DNA of 8,173 nucleotides from Pseudomonadota bacterium (lineage in GTDB: Bacteria > Pseudomonadota > Gammaproteobacteria > Steroidobacterales > Steroidobacteraceae), in assembly GCA_028067895.1 (NCBI GenBank), contig JAPTUI010000426.1:1-8173 (forward strand). Reading direction: 5' to 3'. Under the pieces are notes generated by a model. The model was not told where the DNA came from and did no database searches. It was given only the letters and a program-made list of their open reading frames with translations. The position numbers were made by a program, and so were the translations under genes. This document shows, one piece after another, positions 1 to 4,723 of the stretch. The first letter of the stretch is position 1, and each line of letters starts with the position of its first letter.

Positions 1-533
1 ACGATCCCGGGCAAGCGCACCACCCGTCCGTCAATGAACCCCCGGCGGCTGTAATCGGCGATCAGGATCTCGCCCACCAGCTTATGCGCGCCATACGTCA
101 GAGTCGGCTGCGCGGCAGTGTGCTCATCGATGACCTCGGGGAGGGGGGCGCCGTAGACCGCGATGGTACTGGCGAAGATGAGCTTTGGCGGCCTGCGCTG
201 CAGACGCAGCAGCTCGAGTAGAGCGAGGGTGGCTTGCACATTGACTTTCAGGCCCTGCGCGACATTCACCTCGGCGGCACCGCCAGGCAGGCTCGCCAGA
301 TGAAAGACGCAATCCACCTGCGCAGTGAGCGCATCCTCGAGCGTGCGCGAGTCCGTGATGTCGCCCGCCACCAGTCGAACCCGGCCCTCGGTGGGCGGGG
401 AGCTGAAATCGCGGTCGAGCAGAGTGAGGTGTGCTCCGGTCGCCGCCCCGGGGAAGCAGGCGCGATCGGACAGCAGTCGCGCGCTGAGCGCGCGGCCGAT
501 AAAGCCGTCGGCACCGGTAATGAGAATGTTCAA
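1..533 (-). CDS. denD: NAD-dependent epimerase/dehydratase family protein, D-erythronate dehydrogenase-like (3' end beyond window)
   Basis: This is the first 177 residues of an extended SDR (Rossmann-fold) oxidoreductase, cut by the left window edge. Seen: an N-terminal nucleotide-binding motif TGADGFIG (residues 6-13), GDITD at 57-61 and HLA at 78-80 as in extended SDRs, a catalytic Ser in FASTIAVYG (120-128), and the YxxxK pair Y147/K151 in YGAHK. The following stretch, with DYSRRGFIDGR and then VRLPG, resembles D-erythronate dehydrogenases. Those enzymes oxidise D-erythronate to the 2-oxo acid with NAD in tetronate catabolism. The start is taken as TTG at 533-531 because AGGTAGG sits 6 nt upstream and the Rossmann beta strand begins immediately after it; no ATG fits. 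It is the last visible gene of a minus-strand set, 102 nt after the redoxin. SDR membership is near certain. The denD assignment rests on the N-terminal half only; another sugar epimerase is possible. Confidence 0.8.
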   Translation of the reverse strand, partial: MNILITGADGFIGRALSARLLSDRACFPGAATGAHLTLLDRDFSSPPTEGRVRLVAGDITDSRTLEDALTAQVDCVFHLASLPGGAAEVNVAQGLKVNVQATLALLELLRLQRRPPKLIFASTIAVYGAPLPEVIDEHTAAQPTLTYGAHKLVGEILIADYSRRGFIDGRVVRLPGI

Positions 534-539
534 GCGTGC

Positions 540-546
540 CCTACCT
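540..546 (-). promoter_or_regulatory. Shine-Dalgarno supporting a TTG start of the SDR gene
   Basis: The minus strand reads AGGTAGG, followed by a 6-nt spacer and TTG at 533-531. This is what decides the non-ATG start of the denD-like gene. Confidence 0.5.
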
Positions 547-635
547 GTGGCGTGAGCGGATCGCGTGACGCGCAGTGGCCGTACAGCTCGCGCCGGATCG
601 CCCGGCGGCCCTCCTCGCGGCAACAAAACCGCCGG

Positions 636-1226
636 TCACGCCCACTCCGGCTCGTTTCCGGGCTTCCATTTCATGCTGCAGCCCGTGCTCGGCTTCTGAT
701 CCGGCGGCGGTGCGGCCGCCGCGAGCAGCCGATCCGCCGCATCGCGCAAGTCGGCGCCGCGGGCCGGTACATGGACGGCCCGAGCGTGCGGGGTGCTCGG
801 GCGGCTGGCATCGAACTGGCCCCGGTAATACAGTCGTCCCTGCGCGTCGTACAGGAACAGGTCCGGCGTACATGCGGCGCCGTACGCCTTGGCCACGGAC
901 TGAGACGCATCGTACAGGTACGGGAAGCACAGTGCGTGCTCCTCGGCAAAGCGCGCCATCAGCTGCGGACCGTCCTCGGGATACGCCTCGACGTCGTTGG
1001 AGCTGATGGCGACGGCGCCAATGCCCATGGCGGAATATTGGCCGGCGAGGAGGACCAGCTCATCGATGATGTGCAGAACGAATGGGCAGTGATTGCAGAT
1101 GAATGCGACCAGCGTGCCGCGCGCGCCGCGGACCTGTCGCAAGGAGGTGATCCGTCCGTTGGTGTCGGGTAATTCAAAATCCGGAGCTGCCCGGCCCAGC
1201 TCCGCCATCAATGACTGCCATCGCAT
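636..1226 (-). CDS. Thioredoxin-fold redoxin, peroxiredoxin-like (PRX_like1 type)
   Basis: A 196-residue cytosolic redoxin of the AhpC/TSA-like superfamily, probably a thiol-disulfide oxidoreductase or peroxiredoxin-like protein; the physiological substrate is unknown. Seen: an N-terminal APDFELPD segment (residues 14-21), the active-site CNHCPFV with a CxxC pair (C44, C47), the cis-proline region ACTPDLFLYD (118-127, with an extra C119), YRGQFD, and a C-terminal GCSMKWKPGNEP signature (182-193) typical of this subfamily. Length matches the family and the protein is complete. No signal peptide is visible. The ATG at 1226 has AGGG about 9 nt upstream; the ATG at 1208 (starting MAELGRAAPDF) is an alternative with a weaker ribosome site. 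The gene starts 40 nt after the MFS stop, so the two are probably cotranscribed. The family call is firm, the role is not. Confidence 0.9.
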   Translation of the reverse strand: MRWQSLMAELGRAAPDFELPDTNGRITSLRQVRGARGTLVAFICNHCPFVLHIIDELVLLAGQYSAMGIGAVAISSNDVEAYPEDGPQLMARFAEEHALCFPYLYDASQSVAKAYGAACTPDLFLYDAQGRLYYRGQFDASRPSTPHARAVHVPARGADLRDAADRLLAAAAPPPDQKPSTGCSMKWKPGNEPEWA

Positions 1227-1266
1227 TGGTCTGTGCCCTGCGCGCTATGGCTGGGAGCCCGATCGG

Positions 1267-2472
1267 TCAGCAGCTCTGCGCCTGGGCCGGGATCGCGCGC
1301 GCCCTTGCCGCGGTGATGAGCGCCACTATGAGACTCGCGCCGCCGGCCAAAACCAGTGCGCCGAGCACGCTGTTGCCTTGCGAGCGAGCAACCAGTGTGA
1401 GAACAGCGGGTGCGAGAAACTGGGCGGAAAAGAAACTCGTCATCCAAAGTCCCATGCCGCGGCCGCGGTATGCCGGCGCCAGCCGACCGAGCGCCCAACC
1501 AACGAATACCGGGATGAACATGCCGTTGCCCGCCTGAGCGATTAGGGCGAACGGTAGGGCGACGAGATAGCCGCCGGCAAGCCCCATGCCGAGAAAGCCA
1601 ACCCCGTAGCACACAAAGATAAGCGCGATATTGAACGCGACGCCGCGACTGCGCTGCTGGTGGATGTACCAGCCGCCACCGATCACGCCCACGCTGGCAA
1701 TGGTCGTGATGACGCTCAACTGAAAGGGTCTATGGACGCCGAGTTGGGCGAAGAACATGCCCAATTCGATTTGAAAGTAGTAGAACAAGCCGCAGAAAAG
1801 CGATGCCGCGTAAAGCGGCAGCATGGTCCGCCAGGCGAATTTGGCGGGCAAATCGGCGGCGGAGTCCGGACCTCTCTGCCCGGACGCCACCGGCGGCTCC
1901 CAGGTGTAAAGCAGCAGCCAAACGAAGACAATGCCGCCGATCAGGTTGAGCAGAAATGGATCATGCCAGCTGATGCCGCCCAGCAGACCGCCGGAGAGCA
2001 TGACGAGCGTCGAGAGAACTGCGCCGAGACTCGCTTGCACGCCGAGCCATCGTTTGCGCGGCTCCGGAGGGAAGTAATCCCCGAGCAGAGCGTTGCCGCA
2101 GGTCATGATGAACGCATCGGCGGCGCCGGCTACGAACAGCGAGGCGAGCACGGCATACAGGGAGTTAAGCAGTACCGGCAGGGTGCCGAAGATGCAAAAC
2201 ACGAGGCTGGCGATCACGAGAAGGCGGCGCCGCCCGAGGCAGTCGGCGATGAGGCCGCTAATTGGCGAGAGCACCGCAATGAGCACGGAAGGAATCGTGA
2301 TGATCAGCGGCACGAGGAACTCGGCATGGGGCACCGCTGCAAAGTGGCGAAACAGCTGCGGCAGGTTCGGCAGCAGCGCGATCAGCGGGATGACGGGTAA
2401 CGCCAAGGCGAGGATCAGCCCGAGCGCCTGTATTGCTCCGGCCGTGCGTACGGGGCTGGTTTGATTGTGCAA
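1267..2472 (-). CDS. MFS transporter, 12-TM type
   Basis: A 401-residue inner-membrane secondary transporter of the Major Facilitator Superfamily. Seen: about 12 hydrophobic segments, the first at about residues 13-34, and the MFS motif A after TM2 in the form SGLIADCLGRRRLL (72-85, with D77 and the RRR basic cluster). A hydrophilic central loop at about residues 200-222 (PPVASGQRGPDSAADLPAKF) separates the two six-helix halves. Length is normal. The start is set at TTG 2472-2470, where GGGGGA lies 6 nt upstream and the transmembrane core follows within a dozen residues. A longer frame runs up to ATG 2640, but its extra 56 residues are Arg/Cys-rich, unlike an MFS N-terminus, and span the predicted promoter. 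The substrate cannot be read from sequence. The adjacent sugar-acid dehydrogenase makes a sugar or sugar acid a fair guess; drug efflux is possible. Confidence 0.9.
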   Translation of the reverse strand: MHNQTSPVRTAGAIQALGLILALALPVIPLIALLPNLPQLFRHFAAVPHAEFLVPLIITIPSVLIAVLSPISGLIADCLGRRRLLVIASLVFCIFGTLPVLLNSLYAVLASLFVAGAADAFIMTCGNALLGDYFPPEPRKRWLGVQASLGAVLSTLVMLSGGLLGGISWHDPFLLNLIGGIVFVWLLLYTWEPPVASGQRGPDSAADLPAKFAWRTMLPLYAASLFCGLFYYFQIELGMFFAQLGVHRPFQLSVITTIASVGVIGGGWYIHQQRSRGVAFNIALIFVCYGVGFLGMGLAGGYLVALPFALIAQAGNGMFIPVFVGWALGRLAPAYRGRGMGLWMTSFFSAQFLAPAVLTLVARSQGNSVLGALVLAGGASLIVALITAARARAIPAQAQSC

Positions 2473-2478
2473 GTGAAG

Positions 2479-2484
2479 TCCCCC
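2479..2484 (-). promoter_or_regulatory. Shine-Dalgarno supporting a TTG start of the MFS gene
   Basis: The minus strand reads GGGGGA, followed by a 6-nt spacer (cttcac) and TTG at 2472. It favours the 401-residue product over the longer ATG-2640 frame. Confidence 0.5.
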
Positions 2485-2524
2485 AAGGCGAAGGCCGCAA
2501 TGGCAGTTACCGCGCCGTGAGTAC

Positions 2525-2552
2525 TCTATAATAGAACGCCACTTCTGATCAA
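2525..2552 (-). promoter_or_regulatory. Candidate sigma70 promoter for the MFS-redoxin-SDR unit
   Basis: On the minus strand TTGATC (2552-2547, 4/6 match to TTGACA) is followed after 16 nt by TATAGA (2530-2525, 4/6). A TATTAT hexamer overlaps at 2533-2528 but with poorer spacing. Transcription would start near 2518, giving an untranslated leader of about 45 nt before the TTG at 2472. The match is modest; its position and the local AT-richness support it. Confidence 0.35.
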
Positions 2553-2631
2553 TCGCCCGCCCCGGAACAACGCTCTCGGCAGAGCCGGCGCAGCGCCGCA
2601 TGGTGCGCGCAACGCCGCGGCAGTGAAAGAT

Positions 2632-2659
2632 GCCGGCCATCTGTCGATGGCTGGCCGGC
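2632..2659. repeat. Perfect 8-bp inverted repeat with 12-nt loop
   Basis: GCCGGCCA at 2632-2639 pairs with TGGCCGGC at 2652-2659. Within it GCCAT/ATGGC can form an alternative smaller stem. It sits between the two divergent promoter candidates, so it could be an operator or a hairpin. GC-rich inverted repeats of this size also arise by chance. Confidence 0.35.
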
Positions 2660-2728
2660 TGCCAATCGCGTCGCGAAAGGGCTGGCCAGGAGCGTGTGCA
2701 TACGTGCGCTGCGTCGATGGCGGCGCAA

Positions 2729-2758
2729 TTGACGGCCGGGGGGGAAGCAGCCTATATT
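2729..2758 (+). promoter_or_regulatory. Strong candidate sigma70 promoter for the ThuA-isomerase-fbiC-fgd operon
   Basis: TTGACG (2729-2734, 5/6 match) is separated by 18 nt from TATATT (2753-2758, 5/6), in an AT-rich island of otherwise GC-rich DNA. Transcription would begin near 2765. No other plus-strand promoter of this quality was seen before fgd, and the genes that follow are closely spaced, which fits one promoter driving all four. Confidence 0.55.
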
Positions 2759-2790
2759 AAACTAGAGGGTACGTTCTAAACAAATAGTTT
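2759..2790. repeat. 6-bp inverted repeat spanning the predicted transcription start
   Basis: AAACTA (2759-2764) and TAGTTT (2785-2790) are exact complements 20 nt apart, beginning right after the -10 box. The position suits a repressor operator, but the arms are short and AT-rich, so chance is quite possible. Confidence 0.2.
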
Positions 2791-2818
2791 CTCGGGCGGA
2801 TATCGCGAAAGATTGGCC

Positions 2819-2848
2819 ATGTACGGTAAGATCAGGCAACTGCCATGA
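2819..2848 (+). other. Nine-codon mini-ORF in the operon leader
   Basis: ATG at 2819 opens MYGKIRQLP and ends at TGA 2846-2848, which overlaps ATG 2845 as ATGA. ATG 2845 is in frame with the ThuA gene and would give a product 43 residues longer. There is no strong ribosome site before the mini-ORF. It could be a leader peptide or only chance. Confidence 0.15.
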
Positions 2849-2865
2849 CTGGCGGACGACGCGCA

Positions 2866-2895
2866 CGGCGGCCGGGGAACGATCGTCGGCCGCCG
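2866..2895 (+). promoter_or_regulatory. GC-rich hairpin in the 5' leader
   Basis: CGGCGGCC (2866-2873) pairs exactly with GGCCGCCG (2888-2895) around a 14-nt loop that contains the palindrome ACGATCGT (2879-2886). It lies in the leader if translation starts at GTG 2974, about 80 nt before that codon. No known riboswitch fold was recognised. Confidence 0.25.
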
Positions 2896-2961
2896 ATCTC
2901 GGGCGCACGTGGGGGCGACGCGGCGCTGCTGACTGCATCAGGCCTCGCATGTGACCCCGCC

Positions 2962-2967
2962 GGGAGG
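2962..2967 (+). promoter_or_regulatory. Shine-Dalgarno deciding the ThuA gene start
   Basis: GGGAGG with a 6-nt spacer before GTG 2974. This is the best ribosome-binding sequence on the plus strand of this operon and is the reason for choosing GTG 2974 over ATG 2845. Confidence 0.6.
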
Positions 2968-2973
2968 GGATCG

Positions 2974-3873
2974 GTGAGGAGCGGAAAGGCGTGTCCTTCC
3001 GCGTACGTCATTCCGACCACAGTGCAGGTCATCCGCCCGCCTGCCAGGCCGGATAACCGGCGGATCAGGGTGCTGATCATCACCGGCCGAAGCAGCTTCG
3101 AGCACGACTGGAAGGGAACGACCAACGAGCTGCGCAATATGCTCGAGGAGACGGGCCGATTCGCGGTGCGCGTGACCGAGGAGTTTCGCGGCGCGACCGC
3201 GCAGACGCTGGCGGCGTACGATGTTGTGCTGCTCAACTATTGCGGGCGGTGGTTCTATGACGAACCGGTGGAGGAGCGCTGGGGGAAACAGGCGGAAGCG
3301 ACGTTGTTCAGCTTCGTGCGCAAGGGCAAGGGCATCGTCGTCTACCACCCGACATTCATGCTGGGCGCGCCGGACTGGCCGGAATTCGAGCGCTTGGCGG
3401 GCGCGGCGCTGCGGCAATCTCCGACGCCGAGTCGTCGAGCGCCTGTGGACGCATTCCGGATACGCGTCATCGATCGCGAGCACCCGATCACGCGAGGCAT
3501 GCGCGAGTATCTGTGGACATTCATGGACGACATGTACACCAATCTTCGCTGGCATCCGCAGACCAAGGACATGCGAGTCCTGGTTACCGGCTACGACGAT
3601 GCGGCCGCTTATGCGCACGCGCTGGCGGGCCCGAAATACCCGCCGGAGCAATACACGGCCAAGCGCCTCGCGGCGATGCCCGGAATGAACCAGGAGCACC
3701 CGCTTGTGTGGACGTCCCGCTACGGCAAAGGCAGGGTGTACAGCTGCACGCTCGGGCACGGGCCGGACACGCTGCGCTATGAGGCATTGATCAGCCTGCT
3801 GGTGCGTGGGACGGAATGGGCCGCGACCGGGTCGGTGACGGTGCCACTGAATGACAAAGCCGTGGAGTTTTAG
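2974..3873 (+). CDS. ThuA-domain protein (trehalose-utilisation family)
   Basis: A 299-residue protein with a single ThuA domain, a class I glutamine-amidotransferase-like fold found in sugar catabolic loci. ThuA proteins are linked to trehalose and keto-sugar metabolism, but the exact reaction of most members is unknown. Seen: the first strand and loop RVLIITG then FEHDW (residues 32-46), YDVVLLNYCGRWF, the flavodoxin-like GKGIVVYHP stretch, the EHPITRGM motif around H170, YGKGRVY (250-256) and LGHGPDTLRY with H262. The domain is full length. GTG 2974 is chosen for its strong ribosome site. ATG 2845 is in frame and would add 43 Arg/Gly/Pro-rich residues with no family counterpart. No signal peptide is evident with the chosen start. 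It is the first gene of the operon, 27 nt before the isomerase-like gene, a pairing that suggests joint action on a sugar. Confidence 0.85.
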   Translation: MRSGKACPSAYVIPTTVQVIRPPARPDNRRIRVLIITGRSSFEHDWKGTTNELRNMLEETGRFAVRVTEEFRGATAQTLAAYDVVLLNYCGRWFYDEPVEERWGKQAEATLFSFVRKGKGIVVYHPTFMLGAPDWPEFERLAGAALRQSPTPSRRAPVDAFRIRVIDREHPITRGMREYLWTFMDDMYTNLRWHPQTKDMRVLVTGYDDAAAYAHALAGPKYPPEQYTAKRLAAMPGMNQEHPLVWTSRYGKGRVYSCTLGHGPDTLRYEALISLLVRGTEWAATGSVTVPLNDKAVEF

Positions 3874-3887
3874 AGACATAACTGGTC

Positions 3888-3892
3888 GGGAG
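3888..3892 (+). promoter_or_regulatory. Shine-Dalgarno for the isomerase-like gene
   Basis: GGGAG ends 8 nt before ATG 3901. The upstream in-frame GTG at 3892 overlaps this motif and would have no ribosome site of its own, so ATG 3901 is preferred. Confidence 0.5.
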
Positions 3893-3900
3893 TGGAAGAA

Positions 3901-4668
3901 ATGCTGTTGTCCCCTTGTATAGAATGGGTATTCAAAGCGGAACATCCGGATTTCTGCGAGCGCATTCGCGCGGCGAGCATGGCCGGATTCACGGCGGTTG
4001 AGTTTCACATGTGGCGCGATAAGCCGCTGAGCGACATAGAGCGCACGCTGGCGGAGACTGGCGTTGCCCTCACCGGCTTTCTGGTCGAGCCGCGTGTTAC
4101 GCTCACGGATCCGGCGGCCGATGCAGCGACCTTGACTGCCGTGCGTGAGAGCCTGGAGATCGCCCGGCAGCTGAAGGCGCCCGCGCTGGTGCTCGCCTCC
4201 GGTCCGACGATAGCCGACCGCAGCCGACCGCAGCAGCACGATGCCATGGTGGCCGTGCTCAGGCAGTGCGCCCGTCTTGCCGAGGACGCCGCAGTCACCA
4301 TCTTGGTTGAGCCAGTCAATACCCGCGTCGATCATCCTGGGGTGTTTCTCGACTTGACGCCTGAGGGGCTGGACATGATCGAGGAAGTCGACAGCCCGCG
4401 AGTACGCCTGCTTTACGACATGTACCACTCGACTTGCATGGGCGAGGACCCGCAAGGGGTGCTCGGTGACCGCATACACTTGGTCGGTCATGTGCAGGTG
4501 GCTGATGCGCCGGGCCGCCACGAGCCGGGCAGCGGCGCGATTGATTGGAAGCGGTACATGCGGGTGCTGCGGACCAAGGGTTATCAGGGCGCCATTGGCA
4601 TGGAATACCGTCCGTCGGGCGGCTCACTGCAGTCATTGCAGCGGGCACGCGAGAGTTTGGAGGGATAA
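3901..4668 (+). CDS. Hydroxypyruvate isomerase-like sugar isomerase/epimerase (TIM barrel)
   Basis: A 255-residue cytosolic protein of the xylose-isomerase-like TIM-barrel family, closest in motifs to hydroxypyruvate isomerase Hyi and 2-oxo-tetronate isomerase OtnI. These metal-dependent enzymes interconvert aldose/ketose-type isomers of short hydroxy-oxo acids. Seen: GFTAVEFHMW near residues 29-38, LVEPVNTRVDHPG (135-147), LLYDMYH (170-176), GHVQVADAPGRHEPGSG (196-212) and the C-terminal GMEYRPSG. The expected metal/catalytic set is present: E137, D173, Q199 and E235. Length is normal. The likely start is ATG 3901; GTG 3892 would add three residues. The denD-like gene on the other arm acts in the pathway where OtnI acts, but no OtnK or OtnC is visible. 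Alternatively it serves the ThuA neighbour as a keto-sugar epimerase. The family is sure, the substrate is not. Confidence 0.85.
   Translation: MLLSPCIEWVFKAEHPDFCERIRAASMAGFTAVEFHMWRDKPLSDIERTLAETGVALTGFLVEPRVTLTDPAADAATLTAVRESLEIARQLKAPALVLASGPTIADRSRPQQHDAMVAVLRQCARLAEDAAVTILVEPVNTRVDHPGVFLDLTPEGLDMIEEVDSPRVRLLYDMYHSTCMGEDPQGVLGDRIHLVGHVQVADAPGRHEPGSGAIDWKRYMRVLRTKGYQGAIGMEYRPSGGSLQSLQRARESLEG
4213..4232 (+). repeat. Exact 10-bp tandem duplication inside the isomerase gene
   Basis: GCCGACCGCA occurs twice in a row and encodes part of an A-D-R-S-R-P-Q-Q stretch. The unit length is not a multiple of three, so slippage by one copy would shift the frame. The reading frame is intact here. Confidence 0.6.
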
Positions 4669-4687
4669 TCGAGTGCAGTGGCAAGTC

Positions 4688-4723
4688 ATGTGTGTTAGAG
4701 CCGCAGTGAATGTGACCTCATGA
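4688..4723 (+). other. Eleven-codon mini-ORF ending on the fbiC start codon
   Basis: ATG 4688 encodes MCVRAAVNVTS and stops at TGA 4721-4723, overlapping the fbiC ATG as ATGA. fbiC itself has no convincing ribosome site and its frame is closed by TAG at 4696, so re-initiation from this short ORF is conceivable. It could equally be chance. Confidence 0.2.

Larger units (their letters stand above)
2473..2973. promoter_or_regulatory. Divergent regulatory region between the two operons
   Basis: This 501-nt stretch lies between the MFS start and the chosen ThuA start. It holds outward-facing promoter candidates for both arms, a perfect 8-bp inverted repeat at 2632-2659, an AT-rich block at about 2750-2800, and a structured leader for the plus-strand operon. 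No open frame inside it resembles a known protein. No regulator gene is present in the window. Confidence 0.6.

Noticed and set aside
602..635. Inverted repeat CCGGCGG/CCGCCGG directly after the redoxin stop as an intrinsic terminator
   Set aside because: The loop is 20 nt and there is no T tract on the minus strand. A 7-bp GC stem is easily found by chance here, and the SDR gene follows in the same direction.
234..1172. Long plus-strand open frame (312 codons) across the SDR and redoxin genes
   Set aside because: It is antisense to two genes with clear family motifs, is rich in Arg/Ala/Gly, and shows no recognisable domain. Such frames are common in GC-rich DNA.
2527..2532. Perfect TATAAT on the plus strand as a second promoter for the right arm
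   Set aside because: No acceptable -35 hexamer lies 16-18 nt upstream (CAGTTA at the right distance), and the promoter at 2729-2758 is much better placed.
2473..2640. N-terminal extension of the MFS protein from ATG 2640
   Set aside because: The 56 extra residues are Cys/Arg-rich and unlike MFS N-termini, the region contains the promoter candidate, and a well-placed ribosome site supports TTG 2472.
2938..4521. Long minus-strand open frame (527 codons) opposite the ThuA and isomerase genes
   Set aside because: The plus strand carries two full-length proteins with conserved motifs. The antisense product is His/Arg-rich without any domain or hydrophobic pattern of a known family.
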